Positions 22,880-33,161 are shown, counted from the stretch's first letter. The stretch is DNA of 64,000 nt from Aegilops tauschii subsp. strangulata (GCF_002575655.3 NC_053040.3:356064267-356128266), one strand, 5' to 3'. The notes: generated by a model from the sequence alone, not told the origin. Numbers and translations: made by a program.

Positions 22880-23600
22880 GATGAACAGTGAGCGTTGCTG
22901 GGGGGTTTGGATGAACAGTTCCAGGTGGGGGTGGATGAACAGGACCCCGTGGTGTTTCCTCTGGATGAACACGACCCCGATCGATCGAGCTGGTTGGGCC
23001 TGGATGAACAATAGACGGTGGAGGGCTGGATGAACCGTAGCCCGTGGATGGGTGGTTGAATAGGAGCCCATGGAGAGGGCTGGTTGAACAGTAGCCGGTG
23101 GAGTAGCGCGTGGTGGAGGTTGGATGAATAGGAGCCCGTGGATGAACAGTCGTAGGTGGAGCTGGAGGAGGTCGACGGTGGATGAACAGTAGCCCGTGGA
23201 GGCTGGAGGGGGTCGATGGTGGAGATGAACAGTATCCCGTGGAGTCCGATTTTGCGGTACGCCACACCCCTCCCGATGAACAGGACCCCCGTTTCGACCG
23301 TAGCGCTCCAACACAAGTCCGTTTCCTCCTTTTTCGGTACGCCACACCCCTCCCGATCAACAAGACCCCCATTTCGACAGTAGGAGGTCCGTTTGCACCG
23401 TCTTGCGGTATGCCAGACCCCTCCCGATGAACAGGATCCTGTTTCGACCGTGGCCGGTCGAACACAAGGCCGTTTCCTCCGTTCTACAGTATGCCAGGCC
23501 TTGTTTCCATCGGCTGTTCCGTCCAAGCCCTCCCGATGAACACGAAGACTCATTCTGTTCCGATCCAGCCGGTTGGCTCCCCATGAACAGGACGAAGACG
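22880..23600. repeat. GATGAACAG sub-terminal repeat array
   Basis: About 17 copies of GGATGAACAGTAGCCCGTGG or shorter versions lie at irregular spacing. From about 23,255 they are embedded in longer units (about 70-80 bp) of the form CGGTACGCCACACCCCTCCC then GATGAACAGGACCCC. Copies vary by a few bases. The 259-, 204- and 188-codon Ser/Pro-rich frames on the minus strand here are by-products of the repeat. Confidence 0.75.
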
Positions 23601-23829
23601 CAGTTTCTCCATTCCGACACAGCCATGTACATGAGCCCTGGGCGTACGTATGCGTGAGTAGGCGTTGGAGACCCTACCCGTATGTACGTACGTGGCCGTA
23701 TTTTCTTTCTTGCACACTGGCCGATGTACGTACGTGTACATGCTACGTGCGCGCCTCTACTATGACACGTGCGTGCCTCTACACCGACCAGTATGTACGT
23801 ACACGTTCGCGACCAGAATGACAACGCAA

Positions 23830-24180
23830 CATACGCTTTGACTAGGTGGGTCCCGACTGTCAGGCACTTCCTTGCCTGCGGAGATGTAGCTGGTCGGTCC
23901 CAGCAGTCAGGGGGGAGAATCCATTTTTTTTGCCCGGACGCACTTCCTTGCGTGCGAAGATGTAGCTGGTAGGTCCCAGCAGTCAGGGGGAAACATTTTT
24001 TTTCGTGAAATACAGTTGCCCGTTCGGTGGGCCCTGCTGTCAGGTGGAGGAATAATTATTTGCGCGTAATAAGGAGGCACTTCCTTGCGGCTGCCGTGGA
24101 CCCAGCTGTCAGCCTCTCCACGTACAGTACTCTTTCGATTGAAGTTGTTCCTTGACCACGTTGACCATGCCGCGCCGAGA
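23830..24180. repeat. CACTTCCTTGC / GGTCCCAGCAGTCAGG repeat block
   Basis: Units containing CACTTCCTTGCGTGCGAAG and GTAGGTCCCAGCAGTCAGG occur about four times. A diverged copy of the last unit, with GTTGACCATGTTGAC, recurs at about 25,650-25,770. Confidence 0.65.
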
Positions 24181-24474
24181 GCACCAGGGTGGTGGACGAC
24201 GACGAGGCCTAGGAAGGGGACGACGCGGAGCTGGGGAAGACGCGGCAGTGGATGCCCGCGCGGAGAGGAGTACGAGGGTTCAGTGGTTCGGCTGCGGTGT
24301 GAGGTTGCCGTCGCCGCAGAATAACAGGGGTGTGGGTGAGTGGAGGGATGCCCTGGCCAGCGGTGGGAGTAGTAGGGAGCGGTGAGGCCTGCGGGGCAGC
24401 ACAGCCGGCCACGGGAGGCAGGAGCAGGCGGCACGACCGATGCTGCTTTGGGTGGCTGGAGCAAGAAGACCAGA

Positions 24475-24815
24475 GGTTGAAGAAGCACGACGGCCGTTTG
24501 ATGGACATCGTACGGTCACTGCAGCTAGAATCGTTTATATTGACTAAGTTGACAAAGCCCTTGGTACGCATCAACTTAGTAGGCCCACAGGTCAGCTTCC
24601 GAAACGGTGCACCCCAGATGTCAGGAGGAGGAATCATTTTTTGGGCGGGTTATGCTAGAATATACGAGATTGAAGAAGAAGCACGGCATCCGTTGGATGG
24701 GCATCCAACGGCCACTGCTGCTAGAACCGAGTGTTGACTATAAGTTGACAAAGCCTTGCATACGCGTCAACTCTTTTTTTGAGGGGACGCGTCAACTTAG
24801 TAAGGCCACAAGTGT
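24475..24815. repeat. Imperfect direct repeat, period about 195 bp
   Basis: 24475-24600 and 24668-24815 share TTGAAGAAGCACG, a GGATGG-CATC segment, CACTGC-GCTAGAA, and GTTGACAAAGCC then CGCATCAACTTAG. They appear to be sub-terminal transposon units. Confidence 0.6.
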
Positions 24816-25640
24816 GTGGCAGAGACCTTATCGCCCATTTGAGATTTGTAAGAATGTGCAGCCAATTTTTGAATTCTAATGGAATTTACTACAGCCCATT
24901 TACAGTTTGTTAAAAGTACAACCCATTTCAACCAACCATTCAAAACAGAATTCAATAAAATTTCCCACATTTTGATGGGATCCGAAATATTTTTATCCCG
25001 AAATTTCTAGTCAGATTAAATACAATTTCAATATAAATTTATATTACGTAGAAATCCAACAAAACATTGCGCTCGCAACAATTGATGAAATTAAAATTTT
25101 CAATAATCAAAAATTATATTTTATAAAGTAATTACCTGTTTGGTGCATTTTTTATAGTTACTGCCCAGTTTTTATAATTACATCCCATTTATTATTTCTT
25201 AAAGCCCATTTTCTTGTTAAACCTAATGCATCACTCCTAGGAGAGATTTACAGGCCAGCGGGGCGGAGAATAACAACTTGACCTTGCCTGGGTATTCCTA
25301 AAAAAAGTATAGCTGGGCTAGCCATTTTCAGCTTGAAAAAAATTAATATCTGGGCTGGATATCTGGCCTGGGCTAGACGGGCCACAGCCCAGCTAGTTAA
25401 TAGCTGCAGGGATGTTTACGTTGTTGTTTAGAAGATAAAAATTAATATCTGGGCTAAACATCGCTCAACAGAAACTCTGCAGTGCTCACACCTCAAAAAC
25501 ACAAATACTGCTCGAGCTGATTGGTCCCAGCTGTCGGCCGCTTCTTGTGCAATTCTCTCGTTTATTGACTACATAGGTTGACAATGGGTGAGACCGTGAT
25601 GTCAGGAAACTAGGAGGAAGCAAAAAAATATAGTTTTATA
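24816..25640. other. AT-rich stretch, no gene
   Basis: This is AT-rich sequence with recurrent AGCCCATTT and ATCTGGGCT motifs. I see no coding frame, RNA gene or known repeat boundary. It is probably still part of the CACTA-like element. Confidence 0.45.
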
Positions 25641-25671
25641 TACTAATAAGGAGGCACTTGCGTATGTGCGA

Positions 25672-26158
25672 CTATGGCCCTGGTGGGTCCCCACTGTCAT
25701 CCTCTCCAAGTAAAGTCATCTCCTCATCCTCATGTTCGTTGACCATGTTGACAACGTGAGGCGGTGGGGCCACGGTGAGCGCAACAACTCGAAGGATGAC
25801 GGAGAGGGCCACACGGGCCCTACGGATGGTCTGATACAGCGCCCGCTGCTCATTCGGGAAGCCAGGATCATAGGGCCACATGTCCGTGACGCCATTGTCT
25901 TTCGCTTGTTCACCGGTGCTCGTTGAGGAGATGGAGGTTGCAGCACAGGTCCTCCTGTGCTGGTAGCTCTTCCGCCATTAGGGCTTCGAAGTGCGGCCGC
26001 ACCTGCTCTATGGTGAACACGGCATGAACCGGCTTGGACAGTGGCGCCGGCTCCTGGTCGGAAGCTACGTCCATCTTCTGATTGTTGTCGCTCAGGTCAG
26101 CGAGGTAGCTGGCGATCCAGCATGTCCGACTGCTGGACCGACCCGCTGCCAAGCACAA
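25672..26158 (-). pseudogene. Possible minus-strand gene fragment, unidentified
   Basis: Frames 26158-25910 and 25881-25672 have amino-acid-like composition (VFTIEQVRPHFEALMAEELP; then PNEQRALYQTIRRARVALSV and an acidic end) and lie head-to-head with the promoter of the next gene. The two frames do not join without a shift. I do not recognise the protein. It may be a host fragment carried by the transposon, or chance. Confidence 0.25.
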
Positions 26159-26159
26159 G

Positions 26160-26461
26160 TCTGACTACCCTGGCCCACCCAGACCGCCTCCCTTGCCCGC
26201 ACGCGCTTTCCGCCCGAAACGGTCAGCGCCGCCCGCCCCGCTTCCCGGTGCATGCGATTGCTCCGCCTTCAAATGACACAAGTGCCGTCCATCCGTCCTT
26301 CTGCGCCCACATTAATGATACGCGGTTGCCAAGGCGGCTACTCTGGCGCCACACGTCCGTCTCTCCGCCGCCCACCATTGCTATATAAACTGCTGCGCCG
26401 GCCATAGCCGCAGTCATCCGCATCCGTTCCTATTCTCCTGTCCACACCACTACTTCCCACC
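26160..26461 (+). promoter_or_regulatory. Proximal promoter of the 26.5-kb gene
   Basis: A CG-rich segment is followed by a TATA box (GCTATATAAAC, about 26380-26390) about 80 bp ahead of an ATG in good plant context (CCACCATGGCT, ATG at 26462). The first about 140 bp has a clear diverged relative at 54,690-54,840, which suggests that promoter fragments of this family are dispersed. Confidence 0.55.
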
Positions 26462-26517
26462 ATGGCTTCCTCGCGCTCCAGCGCTCTTCGGGATGGGCGG
26501 ACGATGACCACAAGGAG

Positions 26518-27219
26518 ATGTCAGCCATTGCAGCCGACTGGCTGGCCGGCAGGCAGCCGGATGACGACGACGTCCCAATGGAGAACATGGTAGTCGACGA
26601 TCCGGCGCCAACCCCCTCTTCCGCGCCATCCTCGCCGGTGCATTGCACCATGACCATCGGCGAGGCCCGTGCCCAATATATGGACACGGTGAGGCAGAAG
26701 CGTGAGGAGCAGTTCCGGGAGGCGCAGGCTGACGCCGCCTACAACCACCATCTCCTTCAGGAGCACCTGCAGGCGGAGGAGCAGATCGCCGCGGAGCGGG
26801 CGGAGCAGGAGGCCCTGCTCGACACGTACCGCTCCGCTCGTGAGGGCCACCTCAAGCGCTGGCGATACCGCATGCGGGTGGCGGAGGCTGCGGCCGCCTA
26901 CAAAGAGGGCGGTGAAGCGGGCGAGGCACTGTTTGGCGAGACCGAGGACAAGGCAGAGGGCAATGCCGGCTCTGATGAGTCCCCGCTCCGCTGGCGTCGA
27001 CGAGGCCCTGTTCCGCCGAGGCCCCACGGCGCCAACAACGAGGCAGAGGATACCGCCGGCTCCGCCAAGGCCACACCCTACCGGCAACGCGGGGGAGGAT
27101 TTCTCCCGCTCCGCCGAGGCGCCGCCCGCCGGCAACGAGACAGAGGACATCGCCGGCTGCACCGAGGCCCCGCCCCACTTCCAACGAGGCCGCGCCACAC
27201 AAAAAACAAGGAAGAGTAG
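26518..27219 (+). CDS. GC-rich single-exon hypothetical protein
   Basis: The 233-codon frame starts MSAIAADWLAGRQPDDDD. An acidic N-terminus (residues 1-40) is followed by a helical, Glu/Ala/Arg-rich domain (about 45-135: TMTIGEARAQYMDTVRQKRE, then HHLLQEHLQAEEQIAAERAE and TYRSAREGHLKRWRYRMR), probably coiled coil. The tail is Arg/Gly/Pro-rich. The better ATG at 26462 is in another frame and stops after about 40 codons; upstream codons GWADDDHKEM of the main frame overlap it, so a frameshift near 26,490 probably cut off the natural start. I recall similar multi-copy wheat proteins but know no function. Confidence 0.5.
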   Translation: MSAIAADWLAGRQPDDDDVPMENMVVDDPAPTPSSAPSSPVHCTMTIGEARAQYMDTVRQKREEQFREAQADAAYNHHLLQEHLQAEEQIAAERAEQEALLDTYRSAREGHLKRWRYRMRVAEAAAAYKEGGEAGEALFGETEDKAEGNAGSDESPLRWRRRGPVPPRPHGANNEAEDTAGSAKATPYRQRGGGFLPLRRGAARRQRDRGHRRLHRGPAPLPTRPRHTKNKEE

Positions 27220-27284
27220 AACACGGTAGGTCGCCGCCGCTCGGGTCTAAGTAAGGCAACCGCTGCTACCCTCCGGTTGCTGGC

Positions 27285-27960
27285 ACTAAGCTGTACATCT
27301 TGGAGCAATTCTATGATTACAGGATGATTGAAGAGCGCTCCGTGGTTGAGCAAGCTCATGAGATACAGTCATTTGCTAGAGAACTTGAGCACTTCAGTTG
27401 TATGTGTTGACGTATAATGTGCTGCCTAGTCTCTTCCATCAGATCTAGAGTTCAAGACCCGGCTGGCGCAATTAAATTGTAGCCCACTTTCGGTCCACGT
27501 TTAGGCCTGAGGGAGCCACACGTGAGGGGGAGTGTTTTGACGTATAATGGGCTTCCTAGTCTCTTCCATCAGATCGGTCTTTTGGTTGCATTAGCTAGAG
27601 CATGCACTTCGATAGTATGCTACCGGACAAGTTTGTTGCCGGAGGTATCATCACTAAGCTTCCTCCTTCGTGGATCTCATTGGCACTCTTGATGTGGAAG
27701 AAAAGGCAAGAGCAAAGGACACACGTGCTCGAGGAATTGAGGGAGAATCTAGTGCTAATCTGGTATAGAAGAAGAACTTCCAGCCCCACAAGTTCAAGAA
27801 CAAGGGCAAGTTTGATGGTAAAGCAAAGTTTGATGGGAAGAACAAGGCTGTGCAACACACGAACTTCAAGAAGAAGAATGACAAGAAGAAAGGTGTTTGT
27901 CATGTGGGGATCCTGATCATTGGGCCCCTAGTTGCCCTAATCGCTATGACAAGCTAGGCG
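27285..27960 (+). pseudogene. Copia-type gag remnant, interrupted
   Basis: Pieces in different frames resemble a Copia gag: KLYILEQFYDYRMIEERSV and AHEIQSFARELEHF (27,285-27,395), LPDKFVAGGIITKLPPSW (27,615-27,670), DLIGTLDVEEKARAKDTRAR, a Lys-rich stretch (FKNKGKFDGKAKFDGKNK), and the end of a CCHC knuckle, CGDPDHWAPSCPNRYDKL (27,903-27,955). A stretch is missing after PPSW, and a short loss shifts the frame in the zinc knuckle. Between HF and LPDKF sits a 200-bp insert. No LTR or polymerase is attached. Confidence 0.7.
27404..27600 (+). mobile_element. Small direct-repeat insert with polypurine tract (TRIM/SMART-like)
   Basis: The 39-bp sequence TTGACGTATAATG.GCT.CCTAGTCTCTTCCATCAGATC occurs at about 27,406-27,444 and 27,536-27,574, flanking about 90 bp that ends in GTGAGGGGGAGTG. 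That layout (repeat, short interior, polypurine tract, repeat) is that of a very small LTR element. Similar host bases, GCACTTC..GTATG, lie on both sides of the insert. Confidence 0.45.
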
Positions 27961-28394
27961 GGTTGATTACTGACGGCCGATTAGCTTCTTGGCGGCGACG
28001 TGGAGTCGGAGAGCTATGTTGGAGAAGGACGCTGCTTCTACTTAACTGCTGGTGCAGTTGGCTGACTGACACGTGGGCCCAACAGGCATCTGGGCCACAT
28101 GTCAGTTATGCAACTGCACCTGCACTTAAGTCACTGAAGCTTCTGTTCGGCTCAGCCGGACACAGATGGGTAACTTCGGTTAATTATTTATACCTCCAGG
28201 GCACCCCTTTTTAGTTGAAGAATGTATCAAATGTAATGAAATCCGGCATGTTTATATGAAATCCGACCGTGTATGAATGAATTATTTCGATTAGTTCAAA
28301 ATCTTCTATCACTGGCATTGGATGAACATGCAAAACAATACGTACGAGCATTATTCCCAGGGTGATCACCTCGTTTGCAGCAGTTTCACATGTA
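27961..28394. other. Non-coding stretch after the Copia remnant
   Basis: No gene is seen. It contains the foldback at 28,035-28,139. Below that is AT-rich sequence with several ATGTAATGAAAT and TGTATGAATGAA motifs that could be 3' UTR or polyadenylation-type sequence. Confidence 0.4.
28035..28139. repeat. Imperfect inverted repeat (foldback)
   Basis: Arms 28035-28079 and 28092-28139 pair around GTGCAGTTG, CTGAC and TGTGGGCC, with a loop of about 12 bases. Mismatches are few. It would form a hairpin RNA of about 45 bp per arm. Confidence 0.65.
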
Positions 28395-28521
28395 CTCCCT
28401 CCGGTCCTTTCTTAGTCTGCATACAAGTTTTGTCTGCAGTCAAAGTATCTCTACTTTGACCAATCTTATGGAAAAAAGTATGCACTTTCACAATGTGCGA
28501 AGTAAAAAGGAACAGAAGGAG
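28395..28521. mobile_element. Stowaway-type MITE
   Basis: The inverted ends are CTCCCTCCGGTCCTTTCTTA and its complement-like GTAAAAAGGAACAGAAGGAG, flanked by TA on both sides (28393-28394, 28522-28523), 127 bp. The ends have drifted. Confidence 0.75.
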
Positions 28522-28699
28522 TACAAAGAGTTTGAGCAGCTTTTTAGCATTCCTGTACATTGCAATCAAGCACACAGGCCTGGCAATTCATAGAGAACAT
28601 TCAAAACAATCGATGATGATGCATCTCAACGATTCACATGTCAGAGCCAATATTTATTTCACAACTAAAGAATAACGAAAAAATGGATCGACACTGCTG

Positions 28700-29055
28700 A
28701 CAGCAAAGGGCGTCCCATTCGAAAATATCAAACGCATGTCTTCTTGCTAAAATCAATGAGCAAAATTGGACAAGGTTTTCCCATTCCAAAATATCAAATG
28801 CCTACGATTGTGGAATGGGCAGGGTTTGTCATCAGTTCGGACATTGACATGGCACCTCGTGCTAAATAAACCAACTGTTCTTTTTGTGCAGCTCCACCAA
28901 AATCAACCAAATTTGCGCGTAGCTTGTATGATTTCGCCCTTATATGTTGCAATGCCTTGAACTTATCGGCACCTCCTGTCTTGTGGTGGAAATGAATGAT
29001 TCGATGTATTCATGAACATTTTGTGCAGTTCCCATTGAAATCAAGCTGAGCACCC
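28700..29055 (-). pseudogene. Terminal exon of the minus-strand B3-like gene remnant
   Basis: A splice acceptor (TTTTTTTGTTTGTGCAAACAG on the minus strand) ends at 29056. The sequence after it reads VLSLISMGTAQNVHEYIESF and FISTTRQEVPISSRHCN before a stop near 28,980. A second GGAGCTGCACAAAAAG cassette follows near 28,884-28,908. I place the gene's 3' end here because no further acceptor-exon pattern is seen below 28,880. The lower limit is a guess. Confidence 0.4.
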
Positions 29056-29172
29056 CTGTTTGCACAAACAAAAAAAGTGATTAGTATAAAGCAAACTGTA
29101 CTATGAATTGATAGTTTAAACGGGCACCTACATGGTCCATGTAGAGCACACTTTTAGAAAAATGGAACTCAC

Positions 29173-29392
29173 CGGAAAGAATCCTAGAACAACATTGTAC
29201 TCGCGCATCACAACAAGAAAATGGAGATTTGTCAATCCTTCTGAGCTGAAGTTAGTTTGGTCTTGTGGGGGGTAATGTAACCATCCTTCAACTGCTCCTT
29301 CTGATGAGAAGATAGACAGGGCTTCTTCATCCTGGCATAATCGGAACTAGTCAGTTCACGTACTCCATATTCTTCTTCAGAGGAGGATGATC
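29173..29392 (-). pseudogene. Exon of the minus-strand B3-like (REM-type) gene remnant
   Basis: The acceptor (CTTTGCACAACAG) is at 29393-29405 and the donor GTGAGTTCC begins at 29172. The exon reads GSSSSEEEYGVRELTSSDYA, RMKKPCLSSHQKEQLKDGYI and TPHKTKLTSAQKD, then, after a frameshift, TNLHFLVVMREYNVVLGFFP. The order of an acidic Ser-rich linker, a Lys-rich KLTSAQ stretch and a (F)xVVMxxxNV start resembles the segment before the second B3 domain of grass REM-type B3 proteins, which bind DNA. That match is from memory. The frameshift inside the exon marks it as a pseudogene. Confidence 0.5.
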
Positions 29393-29596
29393 CTGTTGTG
29401 CAAAGACAAGAGGATAACTAAATGCTAGCATCCTTGTTTGCTCGAAAAAAAGGAAAGGAAATATTTAAAACAACACAGATGAAGCACTTCTCAAGGACAA
29501 TACCACTTTTTGATGACAGTATCTAAATAGTAGCACAACCCCAATAGAGATGACAAAGCTCAATCATATGGATGAAATCAGTGGGCGAGTACCAAC

Positions 29597-29768
29597 CTTT
29601 GTCAGGAGGCTTATTGTGTAGAGCATACAGATCAACCACTTCTCCGGAACCATCAGTTGCTATCTACTGTGGTGGCCATGCTTACTATATACTCCTCGAT
29701 TAGATTAATGTTTCCAACATCTTCTTGTGCAATTCCACTAAAATATATGGTATCTTCAAGGAAGATCC
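29597..29768 (-). pseudogene. Exon of the minus-strand B3-like gene remnant
   Basis: The acceptor ACTTGTGCAAACAG ends at 29769; a donor GTTGGTACTC starts at 29596. The exon reads IFLEDTIYFSGIAQEDVGN and INLIEEYIVSMATTVDS, then in another frame ATDGSGEVVDLYALHNKPPD. Between this exon and the next one up (30117) there is another coding-like stretch near 29,880-29,990 (SAIEPSDEGEEQAEEKQKST). Each piece is short, so the model is tentative. Confidence 0.4.
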
Positions 29769-30116
29769 CTGTTTGCACAAGTAGAGATAATTACGTATTA
29801 CATTAAGAGTGGCATCAAATCAGTGGCAAAACAATTGCTCGTTCCAGCCATAGCAATAAATTAAGATGCAAAACTATATCATTACTTGTGTCATCACAGT
29901 TCTAGTGCTTCTTTACAGCACCAGGAGTTGATTTTTGTTTTTCTTCCGCTTGTTCTTCCCCTTCATCACTTGGTTCAATAGCAGACAAGCATCACCTTCA
30001 ATGTAAGATTTGGCATGTCAATTAGGATGCACAAGTATAGCACAAAACAATGACATTAATTTTCTGATGAAACTGACAAAATACAGGCAAACAGTTGAGA
30101 AATATCCTTATCTTAC

Positions 30117-30358
30117 CTCAATGGGATATTGCGGTGCACATACAGATTGGAAGTCTTGTCTCCATTTGTGCAGTTCACTAAAATCAAGCAACATTACCGT
30201 ACAAGTAGCACAACATATGAAAGCACACTGCAGAATCATGTGAAAGAAGGCTAGTACTGACCTCTCATGACACGGAATCCAAACAACTCACAAGAAGAAG
30301 ATCTGAACGAAATTTGCCAACACGGATAGGAACTAAGATCTCCTCTTGTGCAGTTCCA
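30117..30358 (-). pseudogene. Two short exon-like segments with the SGTAQ cassette
   Basis: 30358-30262 and 30177-30117 (minus strand) each begin after a TTGATYTTAG acceptor with TGGAACTGCACAAGAG or TGAACTGCACAAATG, and end at donors GTCAGT and GTAAGA. The first reads GTAQEEILVPIRVGKFRSDL. They look like duplicated versions of one exon start. No intact protein is possible. Confidence 0.35.
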
Positions 30359-30543
30359 CTAAGATCAAGCAATTAAGCAATGTTGTCGGTGTGACATTTT
30401 GGTTGAACTGCACACAAAAATCTTAAAACAAAAGTGTTTTGTGCAGTGCAACAGAAGGTCAGAATGGCAACGAGGTGAAGTAGATAACCCTGTTTACACA
30501 GAGGTGCAAAGGAAACAACTAGTGGTCAATAACGGTGGATGAC

Positions 30544-32065
30544 TGATAAGTCCATTTTGCATCATGCTTTTATATCGATATTTATTGCATTATGGGCTAT
30601 TATTACACATTATGTCACAATACTTATGCCTATTCTCTCTTATTTTACAAGGTTTACATGAAGAGGGAGAATGCCGGCAGCTGGAATTCTGGGCTGGAAA
30701 AGGAGCAAATATTAGAGACCTATTCTACACAACTCCAAAAGTCCTGAAACTCCACGGAAGTTATTTGTGGAAATAATAAAAAATACCGAGCAAAGAAAAT
30801 ACCAGAAGGGGCCCACACCCTGGCCAGGATGGTGGGGGGCGCGCCCTACCCCCCTCGGCGTGCCCCTGCCTCGTGGGCCCCCTGTTGGCCCTCCGGTGCC
30901 CATCTTCTGCTATATGAAGTCTTTCGTCCGAGGAAATATCATAAGCAAGCTTTCGGGACGAGACTCCGCCGCCATGAGGAGGGACCTTGGCGGAACCAAT
31001 CTAGGGCTCTGGCGGAGCTGTTCTGTCAGGGACACTTCCCTCCGATAGGGGGAAATCATCGCCATCGTCATCACCAACGCTCCTCTCATCGGGAGGGGGC
31101 CAATCTCCATCAACATCTTCACCAGCACCATCTCCTCTCAAACCCTAGTTCATCTCTTGTATCCAATTCTTGTCTCTAAGTCTGAGATTGGTACGTGTAG
31201 GTTGCTAGTAGTGTTGATTACTCCTTGTAGTTGATGCTAGTTGGTTTATTTGGTGGAAGATCATATGTTCAGATCCTATATGCATATTAATGCCCCTCTG
31301 ATTATGAACATGAATATGCTTTGTGAGTAGTTACGTTTGTTCCTGAGGACATGGGAGCGGTCTTGCTATTAGTAGTCATGTGAATTTGGTATTCGTACGA
31401 TATTTTGATGAGATGTTTGTTGTCTCTCCTCTAGTGGTGTTATGTGAACGTCGACTACATGACACTTCACCATTATTTGGTCCTAGAGGAAGGCATTGGG
31501 AAGTAATAAGTAGATGATGGGTTGCTAGAGTAACAGAAGCTTAAACCCTAGTTTATGCGTTGCTTCGTAAGGGGCTGATTTGGATCCATATGTTTCATGC
31601 CATGGTTAGGTTTACCTTAATACTTCTTTTGTAGTTGCGGATGCTTGCAGTAGGAGTTAATCATAAGTGGGACGCTTGTCCAAGTAAGGACAGCACCTAA
31701 GCACCGGTCCACCCACATATCAAATTATCAAAGTACCGAACGCGAATCATATGAACGTGATGCAAACTAGCTTGATGATAATTCCCATGTGTCCTTGGGA
31801 GCGCTTTTCTCTATATAAGAGTTTGTCCAGGCTTGTACTTTGCTATAAAAAGGATTGGGCCACCTTGCTGCAATTTGTTTACTTTTGTTACTTGTTGCTC
31901 GTTACAAATTATCTTATCACGAAACTATCTGTTACCTATAATTTCAGTGCTTGCAGAGAATACCTTGCTGAAAACCGCTTATCATTTCCTTCTGCTCCTC
32001 GTTGGGTTCAACCATCTTACTTATCAAAAGGACTAAGATAGATCCCCTATACTTGTGGGTCATCA
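30544..32065 (+). repeat. 5' LTR of the plus-strand Athila-type element
   Basis: It runs from TGATAAGTCCATTTTGCATC to GGGTCATCA, 1,522 bp. A GC-rich block with GGCGCGCC lies near 30,838-30,850, and CTATATAAGAG near 31,811 resembles a TATA-type site. Confidence 0.88.
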
Positions 32066-32076
32066 AGACTCTTTTC

Positions 32077-32094
32077 TGGCGCTGTTGCTGGGGA
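32077..32094 (+). other. Primer binding site (tRNA-Asp type, two mismatches)
   Basis: TGGCGCTGTTGCTGGGGA differs from the site at 13,838 by two C-to-T changes, both consistent with deamination. Confidence 0.7.
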
Positions 32095-32462
32095 GTGAAG
32101 CGCCTTTGGTGGGTGGAATTTGGTAAGGAAAAATTTATATAGTGTGCTGAAATTTACTGTCACTTGTTACTATGGAAACTAATCCTTTGAGGGGCTTGTT
32201 CTGGGTATCTTAACCTCGACCAGTAGAGCAAAGAGTTGCTCCTCAACCTACTTAACCTACTGAAAATGAAAATGTTTACATTGAAATTACTTCGGGTATG
32301 ATAGAGAAACTGCTGGCTAATCCTTTTGCAGGAGATGGAACATTGCATCCCGATTTACACCTAATCTATGTGGATGAAGTTTGTGGATTATTTAAGCTTG
32401 CAGGTATGCCCGATGACGTTATCAATAAGAAGGTCTTCCCTTTATCTTTGTAGAGAGATGCA

Positions 32463-33161
32463 TTGACATGGTATAGGCTATGTGATGATATGGGATCATG
32501 GGACTATAAGCGATTGAAATTGGAATTTCATCAGAAGTTTTATCCTATGCATCTTGTTCACCGTGATCGTAATTATATATATAATGTTTGGCCTCGCGAA
32601 GGAGAAAGCATCGTTCAAGCTTGGGGGCAGCTTGAGTCAATGTTATATTCATGCCCCAATCATGAGCTCTCAAGAGAAATGATTATTCAAAATTTTTATG
32701 CTCGGCTTTCTGACAACAATCGCTCCATGCTTGATACTTCTTGTACTGGTTCCTTTATGATGAAGACTATTGAATTCAAATGGAATTTATTGGAAAGAAT
32801 TAAACACAACTCTGAAGATTGGGATCTCTACGAAGGTAAAGAGTCGGGTATAACACCTAAGTTTGATTGTGTTAAATCTTTTATGGATATCGATGTTTTT
32901 CGTAAATTTAGCACTAAATATGGACTTGACTCTGAGATAGTAGCTTCTTTTTGTGAACCTTTTGCTGCTCACATTGATCTCCCTAAGGAGAAGTGGTTTA
33001 AATATAATCCTCCCATAGAAGTAAAAGTAGTTGCACCTATTAAAGTTGAAGAAAAGACTATCACCTATAATGATCCTATTGTTCCTACTGCTTATGTTGA
33101 GAAACCACCCTTCCCTGTTTGGATAAAGGATCATGTTAAGGCTTCAACTATGGTTCGTTAA
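32463..33161 (+). pseudogene. Gag of the plus-strand Athila-type element
   Basis: The gag begins at METNPLRGLF (32172), but stop codons near 32,210 and 32,452 break the front. The open part (232 codons) has MTWYRLCDDMGSWDYKRLKL, YPMHLVHRDRNYIYNVWPRE and the helical tail, with a C-terminal basic and proline-rich stretch. It is nearly collinear with the gag at 9176-8457. It ends before a frameshift into the protease frame. Confidence 0.8.

Larger units (their letters stand above)
22380..26150 (+). mobile_element. CACTA-like DNA transposon terminus and sub-terminal region
   Basis: Position 22380 starts with CACTACGAAAAAAAGACAC, a CACTA-type terminal motif, directly abutting the interrupted retroelement. 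The next 3.8 kb is built of short repeated motifs in several blocks, as is usual for sub-terminal regions of plant CACTA elements. I did not find a matching inverted end (reading towards CGTAGTG) nor resumption of the interrupted retroelement in the window, so the right limit given is where repeats fade, not a true end. No transposase is seen. Confidence 0.6.

Noticed and set aside
22774..23553. Minus-strand frame of 259 codons, Ser/Pro-rich
   Set aside because: It is the translation of the GATGAACAG repeat array; three overlapping frames of similar length exist, and composition follows the repeat.
22880..23600. Possible CRISPR-like array
   Set aside because: Repeats are 9-20 bp, spacing is irregular, units overlap longer transposon repeats, and the genome is a plant genome.
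23640..23815. Cluster of TACGTAC palindromes as a regulatory array
   Set aside because: It lies within CACTA sub-terminal repeats and has no gene close downstream; better explained as repeat sequence.
26521..27198. 225-codon ORF opposite to the 26.5-kb gene
   Set aside because: It is a long antisense frame expected from high GC; no promoter or motif, whereas the plus strand has a TATA box and a plausible helical protein.
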